Positions 52,175 to 60,912 of a DNA stretch of 64,000 nucleotides are shown piece by piece. Below the pieces are notes generated by a model. The model did not search any database, was not told where the DNA came from, and saw nothing but the letters and a program-made list of their open reading frames with translations. Both the position numbers and the translations under genes were made by a program. Location: NCBI RefSeq assembly GCF_000012305.1, contig NC_007204.1:2232001-2296000 (forward strand), read 5' to 3'. Source of the DNA: Psychrobacter arcticus 273-4. Lineage in GTDB: Bacteria > Pseudomonadota > Gammaproteobacteria > Pseudomonadales > Moraxellaceae. Position 1 is the first letter of the stretch. Each line of letters starts with the position of its first letter.

Positions 52175-53377
52175 ATGCCAAACAATACATCTTACTCGTT
52201 ACCAAAAGACAGCAAAGCATGGCAACAGGCGGTTGATTCCGTGGCCTCCCTGTTACCAGAGGGTACCAACTTACAGGATGTTGATGCACTACAATCCTTG
52301 CCTATTTTTGCTTTAATTGTGGTATTGCCGACGCATGTATCCTCGCTCGATATCCACCAATATGTGCAATCATGGGTTGATGAGCAGCCAAATTGGCATC
52401 TGGTCACAGTCGCAGAAGACGCCGATGCCAATTTTGTAGATATTGAGATTGCTGATATAGACATGACGCAACCCTTTGCCAAACACTCATTGATCGATGT
52501 GCAAGTGTTCCGTTATTTATTGGTGCCAATGACTGATACCCTGATGCATCCTGCCAAAAAAACCGCAGCCGCACACATCATTGATGACCAATTGACCACG
52601 CGTTTGCGTCACGACTTGACTGAAGCTTATAACAACGCTCAAAGCACAGTCGTAAGCGATCATTCGGATGTCGTTGATTGTCATATCTTATCGGTTGGTC
52701 ATATGCTGCGTACCCATAAGCTTGCTTGCTTTGATATGGACTCTACGTTGATTGAACAAGAAGTCATCGTTGAGCTGGCAAAAACGGCAGGTATTGGCGA
52801 GCAAGTAGAAGCTATCACTGAAGCAGCAATGCGCGGCGAAATGGATTTTAATGAATCTTTTGCGCAGCGCGTGGCACTATTACAAGGCATTCCAATCAGC
52901 GTACTTGATGAGATTTGCAGTCGCTTAATATTATCGACAGGCGCTCGTGCTACCATCAGCGCCCTAAAAGCTTTGGGCTATCATACGGTACTGGTATCCG
53001 GTGGCTTTACCTATTTTGCGCGCTATATCGCTGAGCAATTGGGTATTGATGAAGTGCACGCCAACCCATTAGATATCGAAGAAGGTGAAGTCACCGGTCA
53101 TATACAGCTGCCTATCGTTAATGGTGCTAAAAAAGCAGCTATCGTTGCCCATACGGCTGAGCGCCTAGGGATTACCATGTCTCAAGTGGTTTGTGTCGGT
53201 GATGGTGCCAATGACTTACCGATGATGGCCCTGGCTGATTTGGGCGTGGCTTTTAATGCCAAACCCATCGTACAAGCGCGCGCCGATGCAGCTGTCAATG
53301 TCACAGGGCTTGAAGGGGTACTATATGCCCTAGGCTATCCGGCATTTGCACATAGCAATGAACGTAGCAAAACTTAG
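52175..53377 (+). CDS. serB: Phosphoserine phosphatase SerB
   Basis: Last step of serine biosynthesis. The N-terminal ACT-like part (about 1-150) is followed by the HAD domain with ACFDMDSTLIEQE (motif I, first Asp near residue 187), VLVSGGFTYFA (motif II) and VVCVGDGANDLPMMALADLG (motif III/IV). The length of 400 is typical for gammaproteobacteria with double ACT regions. ATG 52175 has a weak site; the neighbouring smp-like gene supports orthology with the E. coli locus. Confidence 0.95.
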   Translation: MPNNTSYSLPKDSKAWQQAVDSVASLLPEGTNLQDVDALQSLPIFALIVVLPTHVSSLDIHQYVQSWVDEQPNWHLVTVAEDADANFVDIEIADIDMTQPFAKHSLIDVQVFRYLLVPMTDTLMHPAKKTAAAHIIDDQLTTRLRHDLTEAYNNAQSTVVSDHSDVVDCHILSVGHMLRTHKLACFDMDSTLIEQEVIVELAKTAGIGEQVEAITEAAMRGEMDFNESFAQRVALLQGIPISVLDEICSRLILSTGARATISALKALGYHTVLVSGGFTYFARYIAEQLGIDEVHANPLDIEEGEVTGHIQLPIVNGAKKAAIVAHTAERLGITMSQVVCVGDGANDLPMMALADLGVAFNAKPIVQARADAAVNVTGLEGVLYALGYPAFAHSNERSKT

Positions 53378-53474
53378 TTACTTACCATCTACATCGATCC
53401 AAAAGCTGGGCTAATATATTTTGATTGGTCCAGCTTTTATGGTTTACTCTCTGCTTTACAGTATTTTTTGGCGC

Positions 53475-53612
53475 TATAGTTGAAATACTTTAAAGTCGCT
53501 ACCGTATTGCTGGTGTAAATTTTTTGCAGCCTCTGTCTGCGTAGGCACAGCAAGCAAGAAAAATTTGCACCAGTAGTACGTGTTGTATCGATATTACTTT
53601 TCACCGACTATA
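53475..53612 (-). repeat. Dispersed 138-bp MITE-like element, copy 8
   Basis: Full-length reverse copy between serB and the DUF368 gene. Confidence 0.96.
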
Positions 53613-53685
53613 CTATACTGCCATTCGTTATTGTCACTTTTATCTTGTCCAGTAACTTTATCTTGTTCAATAAGAAGGAACGTCC

Positions 53686-54711
53686 ATGACGGCATCACAA
53701 TCACCACGGCCAGATGCCCAGTCATCTTCCACCCCGTCATCTTCCACCCAGTTAGATAACCAACCTGTGGCTGACGAAAGCAGCCCGATTTATAAAAATA
53801 GTCCCAAGCAATTGCTAGGTGTCTATGTTCGAGGCTTGGCAATGGGCGCTGCTGACATTGTACCGGGTGTCTCTGGTGGTACAATCGCACTGATTGCTGG
53901 TATTTATGAGCGCTTAATTAACGCTTTGAGCAGTGTTGGTCCCAATCTTTGGCAAGTCTTTCGTCAAGAGGGTGGTATCAAAGGTTTAATAGCGGTATGG
54001 CGACAAGTCGATGCCACTTTTTTATTGTTCCTGTTGATGGGTGTTGCCACTAGCCTTGCAACGCTTGCCAGTGTTATTAAGCATTTATTAGATAATCAGC
54101 CTTTGATGATTTGGTCATTCTTTTTTGGTTTGGTCATCGCAACTGTTTTTCTTTTATTAAGTGAGATTAAACGCTGGAATATCGGGCGGGCGTTATTGTT
54201 CCTGCTTGGAGTAGCCAGCGCCGTTATTATTAGCAGCTTGCCTCTGATGAACACCACACCAAGCTTGCCCTATCTTTTTGTTGCCGGCGCTATCGCTATT
54301 TGTGCGATGATCCTACCTGGCATATCAGGATCCTTTATTTTATTGTTGATGGGTGCTTATGATACGGTGCTCGAAGCCGTTCATACCTTAAACTTTGTCA
54401 TTATCTTTACATTGGTGGCTGGTATGGCAACGGGATTATTGCTCTTTACCCGTATGCTAAAATGGTTATTATCCCGTTATTATCAAGCGACTCTGGCCTT
54501 GCTGATCGGCTTTATTGCAGGCTCGTTGGTCAAAGTCTGGCCATGGAAAACCGATGCGTTAGGGACATTAAATAGTGAAGCCATCCATAACGTCATGCCA
54601 TGGCATTACCCTACCGGTGCTCAATGGTTAACCACCTTAAGCTTGATGCTATTGGGTGCCATTCTTGTGACTGCTTTATCGCTTTGGGGTCGTCGTAGCC
54701 CTAGCCCTTAA
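53686..54711 (+). CDS. popT: DUF368-family undecaprenyl-phosphate transporter (PopT-like)
   Basis: Membrane protein of 341 residues with about nine helices. The diagnostic segment is GLAMGAADIVPGVSGGTIAL near residues 50-69, and a second gly-rich repeat PGISGSFILLLMGAYDTVLE lies near 208-227. DUF368 proteins recycle the lipid carrier C55-P across the inner membrane for peptidoglycan and other surface polymers, sharing the job with DedA proteins. The N-terminus is a Ser/Pro-rich tail. The gene lies between repeat copies 8 and 9 in opposite orientations. Confidence 0.87.
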   Translation: MTASQSPRPDAQSSSTPSSSTQLDNQPVADESSPIYKNSPKQLLGVYVRGLAMGAADIVPGVSGGTIALIAGIYERLINALSSVGPNLWQVFRQEGGIKGLIAVWRQVDATFLLFLLMGVATSLATLASVIKHLLDNQPLMIWSFFFGLVIATVFLLLSEIKRWNIGRALLFLLGVASAVIISSLPLMNTTPSLPYLFVAGAIAICAMILPGISGSFILLLMGAYDTVLEAVHTLNFVIIFTLVAGMATGLLLFTRMLKWLLSRYYQATLALLIGFIAGSLVKVWPWKTDALGTLNSEAIHNVMPWHYPTGAQWLTTLSLMLLGAILVTALSLWGRRSPSP

Positions 54712-54715
54712 TACA

Positions 54716-54853
54716 TATAGTCGGTGAAAAGTAATATCGATACAACAGGTATTACTGGTGCAAATTTTTCTTGCTTGCTGTGCCTACGCAGACAGAGGCT
54801 GCAAAAAATTTACACCAGCAATACGGTAGCGACTGTAAAGTATTTCAACTATA
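54716..54853 (+). repeat. Dispersed 138-bp MITE-like element, copy 9
   Basis: Full-length forward copy starting 4 bases after the DUF368 gene stop. The left inner arm reads AGGTATTACTGG. Confidence 0.96.
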
Positions 54854-54863
54854 TCTACTCTTG

Positions 54864-54902
54864 CTATCAAACCTTACTATCAAACCTTACTATCAAACCT
54901 TA
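54864..54902. repeat. 13-bp tandem repeat, three units
   Basis: CTATCAAACCTTA occurs three times in a row between repeat copy 9 and a terminator. Confidence 0.95.
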
Positions 54903-54945
54903 CCATCAAAAAAAATCGCCCATATCATGGCGATTTTTTTGATGT
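54903..54945. terminator. Bidirectional intrinsic terminator
   Basis: CATCAAAAAAAATCGCC pairs with GGCGATTTTTTTGATG around a 7-8 base loop. It ends the DUF368 transcript. Confidence 0.93.
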
Positions 54946-55101
54946 CTACGACAGCAAAATTTGTCGTTTATTTTGCTAAATACTTTTAAAAAACCAAACG
55001 TCAGCTGTTGTCGCAAAGGCACCTTCAGACTCTTTAGCTTTGTGCTGTAAACTTCCATAATAGTCTTGTTGGAATTCACCTTATGAAGAGCGAGATGAAT
55101 A

Positions 55102-55491
55102 ATGTTATTAACAATATTTTCTACGTTTGGTAGCGAGTCGTTGAGCACAAGCACCATAATTGGCTATGGTTTGTTTTTAAGCACAGTTGTCGCCATTGCT
55201 ATGTCATCACAGCGCTGGTTGCTTTGGTACTTGTTTGGTGGCATGGGCTACTGGTTAGCGGTAGAAGTGATTCATCGTTTAGTGACCCATTGGTTTCTAT
55301 GGTCAGAATGGCACAATTACGTGGTTGCCATGGGTGTCAGTTGGTTGCCTTTAGGCGCATGGGTCTTGTATCGAGCGCTACGCTATGAGGATGTCAGTCG
55401 CAGCATGATACAAGAGCGGGAGCTGCATACGGCGCGCTATATTGAGCACACACCCGTCTATGATGACGACTATCAGCCGCGCTTTTATTAA
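55102..55491 (+). CDS. Small membrane protein of unknown function
   Basis: A 129-residue protein with three likely membrane helices (about 19-33, 41-58, 73-90), then a soluble Arg/Glu-rich tail ending DDDYQPRFY. I do not recognise the family. The start ATG 55102 has GAGATG upstream. It sits between two terminators with the SCP2 gene, so it could share that transcript (gap of 175 bases). Confidence 0.65.
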   Translation: MLLTIFSTFGSESLSTSTIIGYGLFLSTVVAIAMSSQRWLLWYLFGGMGYWLAVEVIHRLVTHWFLWSEWHNYVVAMGVSWLPLGAWVLYRALRYEDVSRSMIQERELHTARYIEHTPVYDDDYQPRFY

Positions 55492-55666
55492 ACCCTGCGT
55501 TATCATATTGCTGTTATCGAATGTTACAAGATACTTAAGGCTCTCTACGTAACTCCTAAAGAATTGATACCTAGCAATCGTTTATAATCTAGGTACTTAT
55601 ATATTTGTCACAAAAATTGTTATAAAGTACGCATTATTTTGCGTCTCATTTTTTAGGAGTTTGTTT

Positions 55667-56173
55667 ATGTTTACTGTACCGGTTTTGGAGATTAAGTCTG
55701 ACCCATTAGATGTTTTATTGGCGGTGATTGGTTATCGCTTGTCTATGCTTGCTGATAGCGACAATGAAGACGTCAAAGCGTTATTAGCGGATCGTAAGGT
55801 TACGATTGAACTTGCCAGCACTGAAGCGGATGTGGCGCGTTATTATAGCTTTGATAATGGTGAATTTAGCCAACATAGTGGTCATGCCAAAGAAGCAGAT
55901 CTGACTATTAATTTTAAAGATTCAATGACAGGCGTCAAACTTTTGACCAAAGGCAGCTTGCCTGCCTTTATGACTGCCGTGCAAGAAGGCAATTTAAGCA
56001 TAGAAGGCGATTACAGCCTAATGATGTGGTTCAATAAGCTTGCCAAGCATATCGTGCCAACTATTCCAGAAGAGTGTAAGCCTTATATCCAAAAAGCCAA
56101 GCCGTATGCTTATAAAGCCCAAAAACTTGCCAACCATTGGGTCGGTGTTGCTAAGCACAAGTTGGGTAAATAA
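55667..56173 (+). CDS. SCP2 sterol-binding-domain protein
   Basis: A 168-residue single SCP2 domain: ADLTINFKDSMTGVKLLTKG and NLSIEGDYSLMMWFNKLAKH. These small bacterial proteins bind lipids; some belong to ubiquinone assembly (UbiJ/UbiT-type), which is possible here but unproven. The C-terminal 30 residues are basic and could touch membranes. The ATG at 55667 has AGGAG seven bases upstream; the TTG at 55661 is rejected. Confidence 0.8.
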   Translation: MFTVPVLEIKSDPLDVLLAVIGYRLSMLADSDNEDVKALLADRKVTIELASTEADVARYYSFDNGEFSQHSGHAKEADLTINFKDSMTGVKLLTKGSLPAFMTAVQEGNLSIEGDYSLMMWFNKLAKHIVPTIPEECKPYIQKAKPYAYKAQKLANHWVGVAKHKLGK

Positions 56174-56247
56174 TCGAATAATCAGAAGCAATGGATAGAT
56201 AGCTGCTACTGGTAGCTGCGTAACTATTTCGTTAGGTTCTGATTTTC

Positions 56248-56287
56248 TAAAAAGGTTGCGCTATACTATAGCGCAACCTTTTTTTAT
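56248..56287. terminator. Intrinsic terminator after the SCP2 gene
   Basis: AAAGGTTGCGCTATA pairs perfectly with TATAGCGCAACCTTT around one or two bases, followed by TTTTT. Confidence 0.93.
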
Positions 56288-56382
56288 TGTAGATCGTACG
56301 TCTAAAAATTAAAACAGATGAGCGACATCTGATGTTTATCTTCTATGACCCTGCTTAATATCTTTATAAAAGGATTTAGATT

Positions 56383-57519
56383 ATGTCAGCACTACTTAAT
56401 ATCACAGAGCCAAATAACAACACTAATACCAAGAACGATCATTTTTTAGCGTCATTAACGACTGATGCCACACAATCTACTGCCAGTAAATACAGTCGCG
56501 AGCAAATTGCTCAATTATTCGATTTGCCATTGATGGACTTGTTATTACAAGCACAAACCATACATCGTCAGAACTTTACTGCCAATGAAGTACAAATCAG
56601 TACCTTGTTGTCCATCAAGACTGGCAACTGCCCTGAAGATTGCGGCTACTGCTCACAATCTGGTCACCACCGCGATAAAACTGAGCTAGTTGCTGAAAAA
56701 CGCATAGAGGTGAGTAAAGTGATTGCCGCTGCCAAACGCGCAAAAGCCACTGGTTCATCGCGATTTTGTATGGGCGCTGCATGGAAGCACCCCAGCGCGA
56801 AAGACATGCCTTATGTGGTGGAACTGGTCAAAGAAGTCAAAGCCTTAGGACTTGAGACCTGCATGACCCTAGGTATGCTAGATACTGATCAAGCCGCGCA
56901 GTTGGCAAATGCTGGACTGGATTACTACAATCATAATTTGGATACTTCTAGAAGTTACTACGAGCAAGTAGTCAGTACGCGCAGCTATGATGAGCGTCTA
57001 GATACCATTGCAAACGTACGCAACTCAGGTATCAATGTCTGTAGCGGTAATATCGTTGGTATGGGTGAAAGCCGTGACGACCGCATCGACTGGGTACATG
57101 AGCTGCTAAAAATGCCTAAAGCACCAGAGTCAATTCCAGTCAACTTACTGGTGCCGATTCAAGGAACTCCAATCGGTGATAAGGTCTTGGCAGAAGGTCA
57201 ATTGTCAGTCCTTGAGTGGATTCGCACCATTGCTGTGACGCGTATTTGCTGTCCAAGTAGCTATGTACGTCTATCTGCTGGGCGCGAAAGCTTATCCGAC
57301 GCTGAGCAAGCATTAGCATTTATGGCGGGTGCCAATTCATTCTTTTATGGTGATAAACTTCTGACAACTGGCAATGCCAGTCAATCAGGTGATGATAGAT
57401 TGATGCGTGAGCTTGGTTTAACCAAGCAGTTTTCTGCCCCTCGTCTACCAAAGCAAGTGCCCGTTCTGGATGCTATGAGCGGTCATCAATCACAAGTCAT
57501 TTTGGCTAGTTTGAGCTGA
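56383..57519 (+). CDS. bioB: Biotin synthase BioB
   Basis: Radical SAM enzyme that inserts sulfur into dethiobiotin, 378 residues. The [4Fe-4S] motif is C83-C87-C90 in [10 protein letters not shown]. Ligands of the auxiliary cluster are expected in [31 protein letters not shown] and the Arg in YVRLSAGRE. The first 40 residues are a polar extension. No other bio gene is near, so biotin genes are scattered. No BirA-type operator was visible. Confidence 0.97.
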   Translation: MSALLNITEPNNNTNTKNDHFLASLTTDATQSTASKYSREQIAQLFDLPLMDLLLQAQTIHRQNFTANEVQISTLLSIKTGNCPEDCGYCSQSGHHRDKTELVAEKRIEVSKVIAAAKRAKATGSSRFCMGAAWKHPSAKDMPYVVELVKEVKALGLETCMTLGMLDTDQAAQLANAGLDYYNHNLDTSRSYYEQVVSTRSYDERLDTIANVRNSGINVCSGNIVGMGESRDDRIDWVHELLKMPKAPESIPVNLLVPIQGTPIGDKVLAEGQLSVLEWIRTIAVTRICCPSSYVRLSAGRESLSDAEQALAFMAGANSFFYGDKLLTTGNASQSGDDRLMRELGLTKQFSAPRLPKQVPVLDAMSGHQSQVILASLS

Positions 57520-57610
57520 GTAGTTTGGGTATAACGCTACCATTATGGGATAATCTGCGCTAAGCTTGCCCGCATTTATCATTGTTTAAAATAACCAAAG
57601 AGACTCTAGC

Positions 57611-58045
57611 ATGGCAGATTATTTTAATTGGATTAAAGCGGCACATATTATCTCTGTAGTGTGCTGGTTTGCGGCAATTTTCTACTTGCCGCGCCTATTT
57701 GTCTATCATGCAATGAGCGATGACAAAATCAGTCAAGAGCGTTTTATTATAATGGAGCGCAAGCTATATCGCGGTATCATGACGCCAGCTATGATAGCGA
57801 CCTGGGCTTTTGGTTTATGGATGGTGTTTTTAGGTTGGGACGTCTACAAAACCCAAGGCTGGCTACACGTAAAGATCTTCTTAGTTATTCTATTGTCCGC
57901 TTATCATGGTGCCTGCGGTTTTTATCGTAAAAAGCTGGTGGATAGCCCGCAATATAAGTCGCATGTTTTTTGGCGATGGTTTAATGAAGTACCCGTCTTT
58001 GCTTTAGTGATTATTATTATTTTGGTCGTTGTTAAACCATTCTAA
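57611..58045 (+). CDS. hemJ: Protoporphyrinogen IX oxidase HemJ
   Basis: Membrane protein of 144 residues (UPF0093). It begins with the family's WIKAAHIISVVCWFAAIFYL and LPRLFVYHAM, with the conserved His (residue 12) and Arg, and has four to five helices. A later conserved Lys (HVKIFLVILLSAYHG) is present. HemJ oxidises protoporphyrinogen in heme synthesis in bacteria that lack HemG/HemY. It is 92 bases after bioB and closed by a strong terminator. Heme supply ties it to the ccm genes functionally, not physically. Confidence 0.9.
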   Translation: MADYFNWIKAAHIISVVCWFAAIFYLPRLFVYHAMSDDKISQERFIIMERKLYRGIMTPAMIATWAFGLWMVFLGWDVYKTQGWLHVKIFLVILLSAYHGACGFYRKKLVDSPQYKSHVFWRWFNEVPVFALVIIIILVVVKPF

Positions 58046-58074
58046 AATTGGCTTTAATACAGGCAATGCTTAAT

Positions 58075-58124
58075 AAAAAAGCGTCCGTCACTTTAACTTT
58101 AGTAAGTGACGGACGCTTTTTTAT
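58075..58124. terminator. Strong bidirectional terminator
   Basis: AAAAAAGCGTCCGTCACTT pairs with AAGTGACGGACGCTTTTTT around a short loop, between hemJ and a convergent gene. Confidence 0.95.
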
Positions 58125-58155
58125 GTCTGAATTAAATATATTAAAAAAATCCACA

Positions 58156-58980
58156 TTACACGTTCGGGCGCATGACTTGATAGACGTTGCTCAAATCATA
58201 AACACGATAGCGCGCAGGCTCACGGCGGCTTTCGCCAGCATAGCTTAGTATCAGCGCTTGCTTAGCTTGCTCATCAACCCAGCCTACAAACAAGCCACTG
58301 TGCTCGACACCATTATAGCCATGATTGATATAGTAGAGCCAGTCACCCACTTCGATCTCGCCACTATTGACATAAGGACCTTGACTGTAAGTACCTTTAT
58401 GTATGGTGTCGCGCGTCACCCCTGCTCGTTTAAACACTGCATTTAGATAATCCCAGCAGCTACCTTGAATAATCGTACGCTCGTTTAGCGCCATTTTACG
58501 GGCGGTGCTAATCACTTCACGGGCGGCCAGACTACTTTGCGTCTCAGCATTATTGAGTAGCGGTAGATACTCGCTATCGACATTGTCATAATTGCCTGAT
58601 AAAAATGCGGGCAAAACTGATGATGCTTGGCGTTGTACTTCAGGATAACGATAATTAGTTTGGGTGTTACCGACATAAGCATTTTGGTTAAAGTCGCTTT
58701 TATTGGCATAGCTGCTATTAGAATAAATTGGTTGCGTATTGCTTGTATTTGAACGATAACTATTAAAGGTACCAGCACGTTGGATAGTGGATCGCGTACT
58801 AATTTTAGCAGCAGGAACAGCGGGGTACGATGGTGTATAGCGGGCGCTATAATCAGGTTGAGAAGACTTTTGAGCAATTAAGCTGCTCATACTATCGGCG
58901 TGAACTTGACCGACGGCACCCAGAGTAAGTAATAATGCACTGCACGACGTTGTGATTGACCAAATGGGCAAACGCGACAT
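58156..58980 (-). CDS. Secreted protein with papain-fold (NlpC/P60-like) C-terminus
   Basis: A 274-residue exported protein. A signal peptide with cleavage near QVHA-DS is followed by about 120 Ser/Asn/Tyr/Gln-rich residues (linker or surface region). The C-terminal 110 residues contain SCWDYLNAVFKRAG with a likely catalytic Cys, GDWLYYINHGYNGVEHSGLF with a His, and RYRVYDLSNVY. This order (Cys, then His in a beta strand) fits NlpC/P60/CHAP-like cysteine hydrolases, which often cut peptidoglycan. I infer a cell-wall hydrolase or a related amidase; not certain. Unlinked to neighbours. Confidence 0.6.
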   Translation of the reverse strand: MSRLPIWSITTSCSALLLTLGAVGQVHADSMSSLIAQKSSQPDYSARYTPSYPAVPAAKISTRSTIQRAGTFNSYRSNTSNTQPIYSNSSYANKSDFNQNAYVGNTQTNYRYPEVQRQASSVLPAFLSGNYDNVDSEYLPLLNNAETQSSLAAREVISTARKMALNERTIIQGSCWDYLNAVFKRAGVTRDTIHKGTYSQGPYVNSGEIEVGDWLYYINHGYNGVEHSGLFVGWVDEQAKQALILSYAGESRREPARYRVYDLSNVYQVMRPNV

Positions 58981-59161
58981 GACTAGCTCCTTGTCAATAT
59001 AGTATCAATAACCGTAGTAGCGATAACCGTATCAATTATAAGTATGGTGAGATTTTTCAATCTTATTTATAAACCATTTGGACAGGATTGTGCAAGCCTT
59101 ATCACGCTTAAATGAGCGATAAAAAAATGAGCAGGTTAAAAAACCTTTAATAATAAAGGCC

Positions 59162-59653
59162 TTAATCATTGCTCATTTTGATAGTGACATGACGTTTGGT
59201 CAGTGCTTGACCTTGTAAGATAGCTTTGGCAGCAGTGGCTTCTTGGATATTATCAAAGCCGCTAATGTGATATTTACGTCTAGCATCACCATCAGCGATC
59301 TCTAATTGCTCGCCCACTAGACTTATCGTATCGCTCTCAGCCAGCTGGATAGGCGTACGCTTTCCTTGATTGTCATGTACCAGTTCACCAGCACGCACCC
59401 ATAATATGCCGCTATTAATATTACCTACCATAGCCTTTTTATGCTGTTGGCGTTGCCGATTAAAAAAGAAGCTACCGATAATCAGTAATGCTAGCGCACC
59501 AATGGACCATCGTACCGGCAACAAACTCATCGCCAGCGCTACGGCCACTGCGCCTACCAATAACGCCGCACCAAACCAAAACAGCCCATTGTCTAATGCT
59601 TGGGGCTGTCCTTGTAAAGTGATTTTGGCGCCGTCATCAGTCAGCTTAAGCAT
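59162..59653 (-). CDS. Predicted inner-membrane protein of unknown function
   Basis: A 163-residue protein. A short beta-like lead (LTDDGAKITLQGQPQALDNG) precedes two hydrophobic helices at about 23-46 and 47-64; a basic linker (RQRQQHKK) and a cytoplasmic PH-like or beta-rich region (LAESDTISLVGEQLEIADGD) follow. Family not recognised. Bounded by repeat copy 10 upstream (26 bases) and a spacer downstream. Confidence 0.6.
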   Translation of the reverse strand: MLKLTDDGAKITLQGQPQALDNGLFWFGAALLVGAVAVALAMSLLPVRWSIGALALLIIGSFFFNRQRQQHKKAMVGNINSGILWVRAGELVHDNQGKRTPIQLAESDTISLVGEQLEIADGDARRKYHISGFDNIQEATAAKAILQGQALTKRHVTIKMSND

Positions 59654-59678
59654 GGGTTACTACCTATTAATTGGCAAT

Positions 59679-59816
59679 TATAGTCGGTGAAAAGTAATAT
59701 CGATACAACAGGTATTACTGGTGCAAATTTTTCTTGCTTGCTGTGCCTACGCAGACAGAGGCTGCAAAAAATTTACACCAGCAATACGGTAGCGACAGTA
59801 AAGTATTTCAACTATA
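59679..59816 (+). repeat. Dispersed 138-bp MITE-like element, copy 10
   Basis: Full-length forward copy. It ends 20 bases before the rph stop side, with GACAGTAAAG at the right arm. Confidence 0.96.
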
Positions 59817-59835
59817 GAGAGCATTAGCAACAAAA

Positions 59836-60552
59836 TTACCAACCGAGCGCGGTTTTTTGCATGGCAATAAGCTCAGCGATACCTTTTTCGGCAAGAACAA
59901 GCATATCATCAGCTTGTGCGCGAGTGAATGGCTTTTCTTCTGCCGTCCCTTGCAGCTCAATGAATTCGCCTTTTTGTGTCATTACCACATTGAGGTCTGT
60001 ATCACAGCTGGCATCTTCTTCGTAGTTCAAATCCAAATACGCTTCACCATCTTTCATACCGACAGAAACGGCAGCAACCAAACCAATCAATGGATCCGCT
60101 TTCAATTTTTTGGTTTTTTGGATGCTCTCTAAGGCATCAATAAGGGCAATCGCAGCACCGGTCACACTAGCGGTACGAGTACCGCCATCGGCTTGTAAGA
60201 CATCACAATCAAGGTAGATGGTGTTTTCACCGAGCTTACTCAAATCAATCATGGCACGTAAGCTACGACCAATTAAACGCTGTATTTCTTGGGTACGACC
60301 TGACTGCTTACCACGTGCCGCTTCACGCTGATTACGGGTATTGGTCGCGCGTGGTAGCATGCCATATTCGGCCGTGATCCAGCCTTTGCCTTTACCCTTT
60401 AACCAGCGCGGTACGCCAGATTCAACACTAGCGGTACACAATACTTTGGTGTCGCCAAAGCTGACCAATACTGACCCTTCGGCATGCTTAGTATAATGGC
60501 GCTCAAAGCTGATTGAACGAAGTTGATTAAGCTCACGGTTGTCAATACGCAT
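59836..60552 (-). CDS. rph: Ribonuclease PH
   Basis: 3'-5' phosphorolytic exoribonuclease that trims tRNA 3' ends, 238 residues. It opens with [20 protein letters not shown], followed by [20 protein letters not shown] and [20 protein letters not shown]; the phosphate-binding [19 protein letters not shown] is intact. A housekeeping gene, here bounded by repeat copies 10 and 11 in the same orientation. Monocistronic by spacing. Confidence 0.97.
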   Translation of the reverse strand: MRIDNRELNQLRSISFERHYTKHAEGSVLVSFGDTKVLCTASVESGVPRWLKGKGKGWITAEYGMLPRATNTRNQREAARGKQSGRTQEIQRLIGRSLRAMIDLSKLGENTIYLDCDVLQADGGTRTASVTGAAIALIDALESIQKTKKLKADPLIGLVAAVSVGMKDGEAYLDLNYEEDASCDTDLNVVMTQKGEFIELQGTAEEKPFTRAQADDMLVLAEKGIAELIAMQKTALGW

Positions 60553-60644
60553 AAAATTCCCTAGTACGAGGTTGTAAAAGCAAGGTTATAAAATAAAAGG
60601 TTTATCGTTATTTGGTTAGCCAGTCAGTATTTACAAAAAATTCA

Positions 60645-60782
60645 TATAGTCGGTGCAAAGTAATATCGATACAACACCTACTACTGGTGCAAATTTTTCT
60701 TGCTTGCTGTGCCTACGCAGACAGAGGCTGCAAAAAATTTACACCAGCAATACGGTAGCGACTTTAAAGTATTTCAACTATA
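60645..60782 (+). repeat. Dispersed 138-bp MITE-like element, copy 11
   Basis: Full-length forward copy with one change at the left end (GGTGCAAAG for GGTGAAAAG). It lies in the spacer upstream of rph. Confidence 0.95.
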
Positions 60783-60806
60783 TATTAAAATAAATGACAG
60801 CTGAAT

Positions 60807-60842
60807 GCCCTAACAGGGCTAAACGTTAGGTTATCCTAACGT
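60807..60842 (-). terminator. Two adjacent hairpins downstream of fadD
   Basis: ACGTTAGG/CCTAACGT with a 4-base loop and, next to it, GCCCT/AGGGC. There is no long T-run, so as a terminator it is weak. Confidence 0.4.
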
Positions 60843-60912
60843 GACAACGGTGCAATAGCAAGATTCACACAAGCTATCACACCGCTGTTTTGGATGAAAA
60901 TAGCTGTAAAAG

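Noticed and set aside
54724..54942. ORF starting MKSNIDTTGITGANFSC
   Set aside because: It lies in repeat copy 9; nearly the same peptide appears in copy 3 (18844-19032) only because the DNA is the same repeat. No ribosome site and no continuity outside the element.
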